Below, piece after piece: positions 19,552 to 29,244 of a stretch of DNA of 64,000 nucleotides; position 1 is the stretch's first letter, and each line of letters opens with the position of its first letter. The notes beneath the pieces were generated by a model. It was not told the origin of the DNA and searched no databases. It worked only from the letters and a program-made list of their open reading frames with translations. The position numbers and the translations under genes were made by a program. This DNA is from a bacterium HR28 (lineage in GTDB: Bacteria > Chloroflexota > Chloroflexia > Thermomicrobiales > Thermomicrobiaceae), in NCBI GenBank assembly GCA_002898255.1, contig BEIE01000003.1:186001-250000 (forward strand), given 5' to 3'.

Positions 19552-20170
19552 CCGGCGCGTGCGCCGCTTGTGGGCTCCGTCAGCATGGCAAGGTACCCCG
19601 ACAAGGAAAGGGACAAGAGTTGGTGATCGGTCATTGCCGCCCGCTGGGGTCTGACTGCGGCGTTGGCGCGTAGTGGCGGAACTTCTCTTGGCTAGGAGAA
19701 CCTGTTGGGACGTCGCGGCGATATTGCTGTGTGGCGTTGGAGGACGGAACGAGGATCAACGGGAGCGATACCGATGGGTTGCGAGAACGTCAACGGGTGT
19801 GCCCCGGATAGAGGAAAGCATGCCAATGATCGCGAGACTCGGACGGTTGCGCTACCGCTGAGATCGCCAGCAACAGAGAACGTGGCAAGGATCTCTGGTG
19901 TGCCGCTCGCTGTGTGCGATGTTGCATAGCAGCCAGCAGAAGTGCTCAATCGGCGTTCTCTTTGGAATTGATCGCGTCGCGTTGCATCTGGCCCCCCGAA
20001 CCCGTGCTTTCCTCAGTCGTGGCGAGGTCGATCTTCATATCCGGGTTGGGCTCACGGTCGTCGGGATCGGGGCTCTCGAGCCCAAGCGTCCATTGGAGGA
20101 CGGCGAGTGGACTGTGCTGTGATGCCACTTGCACCAGTTGTCGCTCCGTGGCGCGGTGCAGAAAAGCGTG

Positions 20171-20200
20171 GGGGGCCGACAAGAGAGCTTGTCGGCCCCC
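20171..20200 (-). terminator. Intrinsic terminator downstream of the cupredoxin-like gene
   Basis: gggggccgacaag-agag-cttgtcggccccc, 13-bp perfect stem, TTTT shortly after on the minus strand. Confidence 0.75.
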
Positions 20201-20261
20201 AGCGATTGGCTAGCCTGCGCGCTGCTCCACTGATTGACGGGATCCAGCCGGTCAGATTGTC

Positions 20262-20696
20262 TCACCGAGCACGGAAGTCGATGCGCATGCCGTTCTTATA
20301 GTGCTCGGGGAGGTTGCAGAGCAAGACATAATGTCCGGCTGCGAGGTCGAGTGTCATCTCAGCACTTTTGCCGGGTGGCAGTTCGTCCGGCTCAATCTCA
20401 CCGAGCACTTGGCCGGCCTGTTCCTCTTCCGCCTTCTGCTCCTTCTCGTTGTACGGCAGCTGGTCGGCGGCGAGCTCGGTTTTTAGCACAATCAGCTCGT
20501 GCTCCAACTGCCCAACGTTCTTGGCGACGAACCGGACTTTCCCGGCCGGGACCTCGCTCTTATCCGGTTTGATCGAGTACTCGGTGAGATCGACGTTGAC
20601 CGTCGTCACCGATTCTCCCGTGCGACGCTGGCATGCCAGGAGCACAAACAACACCGTGGCCGCGAGGAAACCTCGCCGCGTTCCTACAAACACCAT
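20262..20696 (-). CDS. Cupredoxin/sulfocyanin-like lipoprotein
   Basis: Lipobox LLAC; VRFVAKNVGQLEHELIVLKTE ... AGHYVLLCNLPEHYKNGMRIDF copper-site-like C-terminus. Confidence 0.75.
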   Translation of the reverse strand: MVFVGTRRGFLAATVLFVLLACQRRTGESVTTVNVDLTEYSIKPDKSEVPAGKVRFVAKNVGQLEHELIVLKTELAADQLPYNEKEQKAEEEQAGQVLGEIEPDELPPGKSAEMTLDLAAGHYVLLCNLPEHYKNGMRIDFRAR

Positions 20697-21257
20697 TTCC
20701 CACCTCCTCCACAAGCGTCACGACGATGCGGAACCGACGCAGGTGGAGGCGGCCGCGGGTAGGAGCATCGCGAAATGAATCGCTCCCCATCCATGAGCGG
20801 AGAGGCTCTCTCCAGCACGCGAACAGGTGAAGGTCTCTATTCGTGAGAGCGATCTTCTCACGCCGCGAGGGAGAGCGCAAGAAGGTGTTGTCCGGTCAGC
20901 TGCAGACCCGGCTCGGTGACAGCGGTTATGCCGGGGCGCCATGCGGAGACGGATTCCCAGGGAGAGGCTGGATGTTGTGCGGGAACACTGCGCGAGTGCT
21001 GACCTGGCGATTGCCGCGCAGTGCACTCGAGCTCGATACCAGCTGAGAAGCATGGAGTCTGGCACTTTCGTGCTGCTGTGGTCAGCGAGGCGAGCATCGG
21101 TGTTGGAGGATCGGCCTTGCTGTCGGGCACGGCGTACGGCCGAGAAGTCGGTGCTCCACTCTGAGAGGGCTACAGTGCGCTATCACAACTTCAGCCGACC
21201 CCTGCCAGGGTGATGAGATCGAGAGCGGCGTCTCTCTGCGAGACAGGCACTGCCGAA

Positions 21258-22169
21258 TCACTCGTCCCGATAACGCAGCGTCACGGTGCGGTGCACTGGG
21301 CCGATCTCAGTTGCTGGAAAGATGGTGCGGGCCATCGGGAGCCAGGTCTCGGGGTCGGTGAGTGAGGGACTGAAGTGAGTCAACCAGAGTCGCTCCACCT
21401 GCGCCGCACGGGCGAGCTCAGCGGCCTCATGGAACAGCATGTGGCCACGTTCGACCGCACGCGGGAGCATTTCCGGATCACCATACATGCCTTCGCAGAT
21501 GAGGAGGTCGGCGCCGTGGACGAAGGACGGGAGCTCCGGCGTCGGACGGGTGTCGGTAACGAAGGCGACGGTAATGCCGCGGCGCGGTGGACCAAGGACA
21601 TCGTCTGGTGTGATCACGCGGCCATCGATCTCAACGGATTCGCCATACTGGAGGCGTCGCCAGTACAGAACAGGGACGCCGAGCGCACGCGCTCGCTCCG
21701 GATCGAAGCGGCGTCCGCGCGGCCGGTGGAGGGTGTAGGCCAGGCAAGGAACGCGATGCGCGACGGGGAGGGCGCGAAGATGGAGTCCTCCCGGCAGGTC
21801 GAGTTCAGCTGGACCGGGGAGTTCGAGGACTTCGACCGAAAATGGAAGCACAGGGACGATCGTACGCAGTGCGGCGACGATACGTCTTGTTCCCTGTGGG
21901 CCGATAATGCGCACCGTTTCCTCGCGCTCGGCAAAGGCGAGGGAGAACAAGACGCCAGGAAGTCCAGCGACGTGGTCGGCGTGGAGGTGAGTGAGCAGAA
22001 TGGTGTCAAGATCACGGAAGCTCCAGCCGGTGTAGCGCCAGGAGATCTGGGTCCCTTCGCCGCAGTCGACGAGGATCGTGTGGCCCTCGCAGCGTATCAG
22101 GAGCGCTGAGAGCCAGCGCTCTGGCAACGGCATCATGCCTCCGGTACCGAGTAGGCAGACGTCGATCAC
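21258..22169 (-). CDS. rnz: Ribonuclease Z / MBL-fold hydrolase
   Basis: [39 protein letters not shown]..., [13 protein letters not shown]; the ORF opens at 22217. Confidence 0.85.
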   Translation of the reverse strand: MIDVCLLGTGGMMPLPERWLSALLIRCEGHTILVDCGEGTQISWRYTGWSFRDLDTILLTHLHADHVAGLPGVLFSLAFAEREETVRIIGPQGTRRIVAALRTIVPVLPFSVEVLELPGPAELDLPGGLHLRALPVAHRVPCLAYTLHRPRGRRFDPERARALGVPVLYWRRLQYGESVEIDGRVITPDDVLGPPRRGITVAFVTDTRPTPELPSFVHGADLLICEGMYGDPEMLPRAVERGHMLFHEAAELARAAQVERLWLTHFSPSLTDPETWLPMARTIFPATEIGPVHRTVTLRYRDE

Positions 22170-22285
22170 GCCCAAGCACTCCGTGCCACTATGCACGCCG
22201 GTGGCGAATCGTACCACGTTGGGCGGTACTTCCCTGCATGCTACGATGCTCGCCGGGATGGGAGATCGTGATCAGGAGGTGTGTG

Positions 22286-23881
22286 GTGACACAGTTTGTG
22301 ACCGGGCGACCGACGACACTTGCGACCGAAGGGATGGTCGCCACGCCGCATTATTTGGCGACACTCGCAGGCGTGCGTGTCCTTCAGCAGGGCGGTAACG
22401 CGGTCGATGCGGCGGTGGCGGCGAACGCAGTCTTGACAGTTGTCTATCCGCATATGTGCTCGGTGGGTGGTGACGCTTTTTTCCTCATCTGGGAACCACG
22501 CGAGAGCCGGTTGCTGGCGCTCAACGGGAGCGGTCGGGCGCCGGCGGGGATCTCGGCGGAGGAGCTCCGGGCCCGTGGCTACCGTGAGATCCCACCAAAA
22601 GGGCCGTGGGGCGTCACGGTACCGGGGGCGGTCGATGCCTGGGCAACCGTGCTTGAACGCTGCGGCACGCGTTCGCTTGGGGAACTCCTTGAACCAGCGA
22701 TCGCCTACGCGGAGCGCGGGTTCCCGGTGAGTCCCCAAGTCGCTCGGGCGATCGCAGCGGAGGCAGAAATATTCCGCCGACAGGAGGCTGCGGCGCGCCA
22801 GTTCGTGCCGAACGGACGTCCTCCTGTTCCTGGGGAGGTACTCCGCCAGCCGGAACTCGCAGCCAGCCTGCGACTGATCGCGACAGAAGGTCCGGACGCG
22901 TTTTACCGCGGGCGGATCGCAGAGCAGATCGTGGCGACGCTCCGTGCAGCCGGTGGCGTGATGGCGCTGGATGATTTGGCCGCGCATCGGTCCGACTGGG
23001 TCGAGCCTCTTCGGACCCGGTACCGGGAGGTGGAGGTGGTTGAGCTTCCACCGAACACGCAAGGTTTGACGGCATTAGAGCTCCTGAATATCGTCGAAGG
23101 CTTCCCGGTAAGCGAGTTGGGCTGGGGAAACCCGCAGCTGGTGCATCTCTTCCTGGAGGCCAAGAAGCTCGCTTTTGCGGACCGCGACCGGTATCTCGGG
23201 GATCCGGCGTTTGTCGATGTCCCGGTCAGCCGGTTGCTCGATAAGTCCTACGCGGCGGAGCTCCGGGCACGGATCGATCCCGAGCGGGCAGCGATTCCGC
23301 CAGCACCGAGCTGGGACACAGACACGATCTACCTCTGCGTGGTCGACCGCGAGGGACGAGCGGTCTCGTTGATCCAGAGCCTCTATAACTCATTTGGTAG
23401 CGGATTGGTTGCTGGCGGAATTGTGTTGCAGAACCGTGGGGCTTGCTTCGTGTTGGACGAACGCTCACCCAATGTGCTGGCCCCGCGCAAGCGGCCACTC
23501 CACACGCTGATCCCCGCGATGCTGCTCCGTGAGGGGCGACCCTGGGTAGTCTTCGGGACGATGGGCGGGCACAGTCAGCCGGTCATCCACCTCCAGCTGG
23601 TGACCGGAATCGTCGACTTCGGCTTCGAGCCACAGGAAGCGGTGGAAGCGGCGCGCTGGGTCTCGCGACGCGAGCCGGGGGAGGCGGGTGAGACCGTGTA
23701 TGTGGAACCGCTGCTCGCGGAGCGGGTAGCAGAAGAGTTGAGACGGCGTGGGCACCGGATTGAGGTCACGGAGCCGTGGTCGTCGCTCATGGGGCACGCG
23801 CACCTGATTGTGATCGGTGAAGACGGGGTGCTGCGTGGCGGCTCGGATCCGCGAGCGGAAGGGTGTGCGCTCGGGTGGTGA
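22286..23881 (+). CDS. Gamma-glutamyltransferase family protein
   Basis: VLQQGGNAVDAAVAANAVLTVVYPHMCSVGGDAFFLIWEP, catalytic region DTIYLCVVDREGRAVSLIQS; AGGAGGT Shine-Dalgarno at about 22274; the ORF opens at 22238. Confidence 0.9.
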   Translation: MTQFVTGRPTTLATEGMVATPHYLATLAGVRVLQQGGNAVDAAVAANAVLTVVYPHMCSVGGDAFFLIWEPRESRLLALNGSGRAPAGISAEELRARGYREIPPKGPWGVTVPGAVDAWATVLERCGTRSLGELLEPAIAYAERGFPVSPQVARAIAAEAEIFRRQEAAARQFVPNGRPPVPGEVLRQPELAASLRLIATEGPDAFYRGRIAEQIVATLRAAGGVMALDDLAAHRSDWVEPLRTRYREVEVVELPPNTQGLTALELLNIVEGFPVSELGWGNPQLVHLFLEAKKLAFADRDRYLGDPAFVDVPVSRLLDKSYAAELRARIDPERAAIPPAPSWDTDTIYLCVVDREGRAVSLIQSLYNSFGSGLVAGGIVLQNRGACFVLDERSPNVLAPRKRPLHTLIPAMLLREGRPWVVFGTMGGHSQPVIHLQLVTGIVDFGFEPQEAVEAARWVSRREPGEAGETVYVEPLLAERVAEELRRRGHRIEVTEPWSSLMGHAHLIVIGEDGVLRGGSDPRAEGCALGW

Positions 23882-23884
23882 TGG

Positions 23885-24406
23885 TCACTCGAGCGGTAAA
23901 TGTCCATTATCGTGCGGGCAGACATGCCCCTCAGGACCGATGACCGCCCCGCAGCGGGGACAGCGCGGGCGTCCGGCTGCGATGACGCGGGCGATCTGAT
24001 GGGCGAGCGCCTTGGCAGCGGGAAGTGTGGCGCGGCCAGCGAAGATTGGGTCCTCGTCTTCATCCTGCTCGATGTCGTGGGCGAAGATGGCGATCCGCTG
24101 GCGCTCCTCATCGTATCCGATGGCCATCTTCCCCACGACGTATTCCGGAATATCGGGCGGCAACGGTGCCGTACGTGCCGCTGGGCGTTCGGGGATACGG
24201 GACTGCACATACCCAGCGAGCCGAAGTTGCTCAAGGAGTTGCTCAATAGCAAGACCGAGTGCCTGGAGCTGTTCCTTCTCCATCCAAAGTGAGACGAGAT
24301 CGAGACCAACGCCAGCGATTAAGCGGAAGCGACGCTGCCCAGGTTCGCCAATTGCTTCCGCTTCAAGCACAGTGAGCTCCTGGTATTCGTGTCTACCGAC
24401 CATCAT
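23885..24406 (-). CDS. DUF3090 family protein
   Basis: C-terminal CPRCGAVIGPEGHVCPHDNGH and RFRLIAGVGLDLVSLWMEKEQLQALGLAIEQLL are typical of the family. Confidence 0.8.
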   Translation of the reverse strand: MMVGRHEYQELTVLEAEAIGEPGQRRFRLIAGVGLDLVSLWMEKEQLQALGLAIEQLLEQLRLAGYVQSRIPERPAARTAPLPPDIPEYVVGKMAIGYDEERQRIAIFAHDIEQDEDEDPIFAGRATLPAAKALAHQIARVIAAGRPRCPRCGAVIGPEGHVCPHDNGHLPLE

Positions 24407-24551
24407 CTACTCCGCCTCACGGCCGATCGTCGCTATGAGGATACACCAGCGGGCGCCGGCTCCGGCCGACGCCCGCACGGTGAGGTGGGGGATGGGTGTG
24501 GCAGGGGAGGGAGGACGTTTGCAACGGATCGGCTGGTTCAACTCGCCACGC

Positions 24552-24612
24552 TTGACGAGCGGAACCGCTTCTACTATACACGTAGGAGCGGACTTCGTCA
24601 AGTAAAACGTTT
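24552..24612 (+). promoter_or_regulatory. Candidate promoter and LacI-type operator(s) upstream of the LacI gene
   Basis: TTGACG-17-TATACA (24552-24580), spacer dyad AGCGG-AA-CCGCT, and the palindrome AAACGTTT at 24605-24612. Confidence 0.45.
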
Positions 24613-24642
24613 CGGAAGTTCCCTGGATACCAGGAGCCGGTC

Positions 24643-25701
24643 ATGGCAAAGCGTAGCGGCTCGAGTCGGGTAACCATCCGCGACGTTGCGCGAGTCGCGG
24701 GCGTGGGAGTCGCGACCGTTTCGCGAGTGCTCAACGGGGATCCGGCAGTGGCGGCAGCGACGCGCGAGCGGGTGCATGCCGTGATGGCGCAGCTTGGTTA
24801 CCAGCCGTTGCGGACTGCGCGCGCACTGTCGCGGCGCCGGACAGACGCATTACTTGTTGTCCTGCCACTCTTGACGCGCTTCTTCTACGTGGAAATCTTA
24901 CGTGGCATCGAGGAGGCTCTCCTGGAGACAAACTACGCCTTCATTCTGCGCACGCTCGAGCGTCCCGCGGATGGATCTCGGGCCATAGCATCGGTACGAC
25001 GCGATCTGGTCGACGGGGCTCTCCTGGTTTCGATGGCAGTGACACCGGTCTGGCTCGCTCGTCTGGAGCGCGAGCGTTTGCCGGCGGTCGTCGCCGATGC
25101 CGATCCGGCGGTCCCGCTGTCGCGGATTGTGGTCGATCATGCAGAAGGGGCGCGATTGGCCGTGACGCATCTGGCGCGTTTGGGCCACCAAAGGATTGCG
25201 GTGATCGATCGACCTGACGATCCGTTTGCTGAGAAACGGATAAGTCGGCGCCTGCTCGGCTATCGACAAGCACTACAAGAGCTCGGTCTCGAGCTGCGAG
25301 CGGAATATGAACGCGTGACCCCATTCAGCGTCGAGGGCGGTATCACGGGACTGCACTCCTTGATGCAGTTACCCGTTCCACCGACCGCGATCTTTGTCGG
25401 GAGTGATACGCAGGCCTGGGGCGTGTTACGTGCCGCACGGCAGCTGGGGCTCGACGTACCCAGGGATCTCGCGGTGGTCGGCTACCACGACATTGAGATC
25501 GCCGAACTCCTGGGGCTGACGACCGTACGCGTTCCGATGCGGGCGATCGGACGCCGGGCGGCGCAGCTTCTTTTGGAGCATCTCAGCGGGCGACTCGCCC
25601 CCGGCGAACTGGCGGTCGAGTGGGTAACGCCGGAACTTGTTGTGCGCCGGTCTTGCGGGGCGCAAGGGACGGACGCTGGTGTGGAAAGCGCCAGCGAGTA
25701 A
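24643..25701 (+). CDS. LacI-family transcriptional regulator
   Basis: TIRDVARVAGVGVATVSRVLNGDPAVAAATRERVHAVMAQLGYQP helix-turn-helix, periplasmic-binding-like effector domain. Confidence 0.93.
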   Translation: MAKRSGSSRVTIRDVARVAGVGVATVSRVLNGDPAVAAATRERVHAVMAQLGYQPLRTARALSRRRTDALLVVLPLLTRFFYVEILRGIEEALLETNYAFILRTLERPADGSRAIASVRRDLVDGALLVSMAVTPVWLARLERERLPAVVADADPAVPLSRIVVDHAEGARLAVTHLARLGHQRIAVIDRPDDPFAEKRISRRLLGYRQALQELGLELRAEYERVTPFSVEGGITGLHSLMQLPVPPTAIFVGSDTQAWGVLRAARQLGLDVPRDLAVVGYHDIEIAELLGLTTVRVPMRAIGRRAAQLLLEHLSGRLAPGELAVEWVTPELVVRRSCGAQGTDAGVESASE

Positions 25702-25730
25702 GATCCCCAGAGAAACGGTGAGGGGGTGGA

Positions 25731-26936
25731 GTGCACAGGCACACGTGGGTGGGGCTTCTTCTTGCGGTGATCAGTTTAGTTGTCGCCTGCCGCGGTCCTG
25801 TCATCTACCCGACGCCAACCGCGGTGCGGGGGACGCTTTCAGGCCACAGTTCGCCGTCTCAGGCTCCACAGGAACCGACGGTGGTGAACACGCCCTCGGT
25901 AGCAGTCTCTGGGGCTGAGACGTTCGTCTATGGTTTCAACGTTGCCTGGCGAGGGGATGAGGATGGTGCCGCTTTCAACCAGAGAACAGCGGACATGGTG
26001 CGGCTTGCGGGATTTCGATGGATCCGATTCCAGGTGCGCTGGGAGGCGCTTGAGCCACGGCCGGGTGAGTGGGACTTTCGACCTTTGGATCGGGTGCTGC
26101 CAATTTACGAAGCAGCTGGACTCTCCGTCCTCGCCTCAGTGGTTGCGGCACCGGCGTGGGCGCGCGATCCTGAGGGGGGAATTGTGAAAGATCCTGCGAC
26201 GTTCCGTGAGGCGATGTACCGCCTAGCCTCACGCTATCGTGGCCGGATTCACGCCTGGGAGATTTGGAACGAACAAAACCTGGCGCACGAGCTCCACGGT
26301 CCAGTGCGGGTCGAACCGTACTGTGCCCTCCTGCGTGCAGGATACGAGGGAGTAAAGGCGGGCGATCCCGATGCACTCGTCGTGTTCGGGGGGCTTACGC
26401 CAACTGGTGTCAACGATCCGAACATCGCCATGGACGATGTTGCCTACCTCGAAGCGTTTTATGCGTTCGAAGGTGGAGCCTGCACGCGCTACTTTGATGT
26501 GCTCGGTGCGCACGCCAACGCGACGCTCAACCCGCCAGACACGCTTTGGCCAGAAAATCCGGGCCCCGGTCCAGGGTGGCGGGACCACCCGAGCTTTTAC
26601 TTCCGGCGCGTCGAGCAGCTGCGGGCAGTGATGGAGCGGCACGGCGATACGCGGCCGATCTGGATTACCGAGTTTGGGTGGACGACGGCAAATCCAGCGC
26701 CGGGCTACGAGTACGGCCAGTACTTGAGCGAGGAGCAGCAGGCGGAATATCTTGTGCGCGCCTTCGAGATCGCACGAACACGCTGGCCTTGGGTGACCGG
26801 CATGTTTGTCTGGAACCTGAACTTCTCGACGATCGTCGATCCCGAGGACGAGAAGGGACCTTGGTCAGTCTTGAATGCGGACTGGTCGCCGCGTCCAGCC
26901 TATCGTGCGCTCCAGGCGATGCCGAAGGAGCCCTAG
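25731..26936 (+). CDS. Glycoside-hydrolase-like (cellulase superfamily TIM barrel) lipoprotein
   Basis: Lipobox SLVVAC; AWEIWNEQNL and WITEFGWTT typical of clan-A glycoside hydrolases; close paralogue of 37083-38834. Confidence 0.8.
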   Translation: MHRHTWVGLLLAVISLVVACRGPVIYPTPTAVRGTLSGHSSPSQAPQEPTVVNTPSVAVSGAETFVYGFNVAWRGDEDGAAFNQRTADMVRLAGFRWIRFQVRWEALEPRPGEWDFRPLDRVLPIYEAAGLSVLASVVAAPAWARDPEGGIVKDPATFREAMYRLASRYRGRIHAWEIWNEQNLAHELHGPVRVEPYCALLRAGYEGVKAGDPDALVVFGGLTPTGVNDPNIAMDDVAYLEAFYAFEGGACTRYFDVLGAHANATLNPPDTLWPENPGPGPGWRDHPSFYFRRVEQLRAVMERHGDTRPIWITEFGWTTANPAPGYEYGQYLSEEQQAEYLVRAFEIARTRWPWVTGMFVWNLNFSTIVDPEDEKGPWSVLNADWSPRPAYRALQAMPKEP

Positions 26937-27964
26937 GAACAACCGCCGCTTGCGAAGAGACGAGCCACTTCGTCCACGGCAAATGTGGGAAGCGGGCGTT
27001 CACCCTCCGTGCTGACAACGACGCGGCGCGAGGGATCGGGATCAAGCCAACCAAGCTGCGTCGCAGGGATACCGGCCTGGCGGAGGGTCTCCAGAGCGAG
27101 CGCGCTGCTGTCTGGTGTGACGACTGCGAGGAGCGCACCAGAGGCGATGAGGCCTAAGGGATCGAGGCCGAGCGCGGCGCAGAGAGTCCGGGTCTCTGGG
27201 TAGACGAAGATGGCCCGCTCCTCGACGACCAGGCCGGTGCCGCAGGCGATGGCAACCTCGTGCAACCCGGTGGCCAGTCCACCCTCGGTTGGATCGTGCA
27301 GATATCGCAGGGCCGGACCGAGTGTCCGCTGGAGCAACTGAGCGGCAGCGACAACGCTGATGCCTGGTTCGAACAAGAAGCGCTGGCAACGGGAAACGAG
27401 CTCCGGGTCAAGGATCCGGCTCAGCGTCTCCGCACACTCACGGGCGAGGAGCGCTGTCCCCTCAATCGCAATCCCCCGTACCAGGAGGACGGCATCACCT
27501 GGATGAGCACGCTCTGGGGTGAGCAATTGATCCTCGCTTAAAAGACCGACCATCGTTCCAGCGACGATGGGGCGGTCGAGACCAGCGGTTATCTCGGTAT
27601 GGCCACCGACAAGTGTCACCCCAAGGTGCTGGGCGGCGTGCGCGAGGTCGTCAAGGATACGTTGGGCAAGTGAGGGTGTTGCACCTTCCGGTAGGAGGAC
27701 ACTCGCCAGGAACCAGCGGGGTGTTGCCCCAAGGCAGGCCACATCGTTGGCATTGACGTTCAGGGCGTACCACCCGATGGCATCGGTTGCGAAGGTAATC
27801 GGGTCACTTTTGAGGACGAGGAGCTCGCTGCCGGCGCGTACCACCGCTGCGTCGCGGCCAATGCCGGGACCAACGACGACACTCGGATCGCGGGGTAACC
27901 GCCCAAGAAAGGCGGCGAGGAGCTCTGCTGGTAGCTTGCCAACAGGGAGCGGAGCTTCAGCCAT
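26933..27964 (-). CDS. AIR synthase-related protein (HypE/ThiL/SelD-like fold)
   Basis: VGPGIGRDAAVVRAGSELLVLKSDPITFATDAIGWYALNVNANDVACLGATPRW; true start at 27964 overlaps the pfkA stop. Confidence 0.82.
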   Translation of the reverse strand: MAEAPLPVGKLPAELLAAFLGRLPRDPSVVVGPGIGRDAAVVRAGSELLVLKSDPITFATDAIGWYALNVNANDVACLGATPRWFLASVLLPEGATPSLAQRILDDLAHAAQHLGVTLVGGHTEITAGLDRPIVAGTMVGLLSEDQLLTPERAHPGDAVLLVRGIAIEGTALLARECAETLSRILDPELVSRCQRFLFEPGISVVAAAQLLQRTLGPALRYLHDPTEGGLATGLHEVAIACGTGLVVEERAIFVYPETRTLCAALGLDPLGLIASGALLAVVTPDSSALALETLRQAGIPATQLGWLDPDPSRRVVVSTEGERPLPTFAVDEVARLFASGGCS

Positions 27965-29093
27965 GCGCCTGCTCCTCGTCCGGCTGAGCGAAACTGATCC
28001 CAATATCGCGCGCTGTTGCCAGCAGTGGATGGTTGAGCGGGACAAGGCGTGGACCGCGGGCGACTTCAGCCAAGGGTACGCGAACGATGCCCCAGGTTGC
28101 CTGGCCACTTGGGTGTCCTCGGACAGCCACCATCACTCCATGGTCACCTTGAGCAAGTGTCTCGACCGCGGCAGCGCCGAGTGCAGTGGCAAGTGTGCGG
28201 TCAGGAGGTGTAGGAGTGCCGCCGCGTTGCAGGTGACCGAGGACGACAGCGCGCACTTCCGTGGGGAGCAGGGCGCTGAGCTGCTGTTGAAGGACGACGG
28301 AAATGCCGCCGTACTTGCGCTGATAGGGGAGTGGACCGAGTCGCTCGTAGACAGCTTCGCCACCAATCGGTTTGGCGCCTTCCGCAACGGCGACGATCGT
28401 GAAGTGGCGTCCACGCTTCCGTCTGGCCTCCACAACTGCGACGATTCGTTCCAGGGAGAAGGGGAGCTCTGGCAGCAGGATGACATCTGCACCACCCGCG
28501 ACACCGGCGTGGAGCGCGATCCAGCCGGCATCGCGCCCCATGAGTTCGACGAGCATGACACGGTGGTGACTCTCGGCGGTGGTATGGAGCCGATCGATGG
28601 CTTCCGTGGCCGTGCAGACTGCGGTGTCAAACCCGATGGTCACGGCGGTCCCGCGCACATCGTTGTCGATCGTTTTGGGTACTCCGACGACGCGGAGCCC
28701 GAGCTGGTGTAGCCGATGGGCAATGGTGAGGCTTCCTTCGCCCCCAATGACCACGAGGGCGTCGACGTCCCACTGCTCGAGTGTGGCGAGCAGTGTTCTG
28801 CTGTGGTCACGTGGCTCGGTGTCACCGAGTTCGGGATGCTGAAAGTGGAAGGGGTCAGCGCGGTTGGAGGCGCCGAGGATCGTGCCACCGCGGACGAGGA
28901 GCCCTCGTACATCATCAAGGCCGAGCTCGCGTGCGCGGCCGAGGATTGCGCCCTCGTAGCCGTCAGCAAAGCCGACAACCTGCCACCCATAGCGGAGAAT
29001 AGCTGTCTTGACCACGGCGCGGATGGCTGCATTCAGCCCTGGTGCATCGCCACCGCCAGTGAGTACGCCAATACGGCGGATTCTCGTGGTCAT
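27957..29093 (-). CDS. pfkA: 6-phosphofructokinase (group III-like)
   Basis: GVLTGGGDAPGLNAAIR, VVIGGEGSL, PKTIDNDV, ELMGRDAGWIA. Confidence 0.92.
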   Translation of the reverse strand: MTTRIRRIGVLTGGGDAPGLNAAIRAVVKTAILRYGWQVVGFADGYEGAILGRARELGLDDVRGLLVRGGTILGASNRADPFHFQHPELGDTEPRDHSRTLLATLEQWDVDALVVIGGEGSLTIAHRLHQLGLRVVGVPKTIDNDVRGTAVTIGFDTAVCTATEAIDRLHTTAESHHRVMLVELMGRDAGWIALHAGVAGGADVILLPELPFSLERIVAVVEARRKRGRHFTIVAVAEGAKPIGGEAVYERLGPLPYQRKYGGISVVLQQQLSALLPTEVRAVVLGHLQRGGTPTPPDRTLATALGAAAVETLAQGDHGVMVAVRGHPSGQATWGIVRVPLAEVARGPRLVPLNHPLLATARDIGISFAQPDEEQAHG

Positions 29094-29244
29094 TGTGCGC
29101 TCCCTGTTCGCCTGCGTCTCGCCAGAGCATGGGTATACTCTGCGTCGAGGCCGAGACGGTGTGCCCCGACGAAGCCCCAGCGCATTCTACGCGAGTGCGG
29201 TGCAGGACTGTGCGGTGTGGTTCCCGCGCGAGGGAGAACGAACG

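Noticed and set aside
27957-29093. Unusual PFK active site (GGEGS with PKTIDND)
   Set aside because: Mixed G/K residues are known in group III (actinobacterial-type) phosphofructokinases, so this is not novel in itself.
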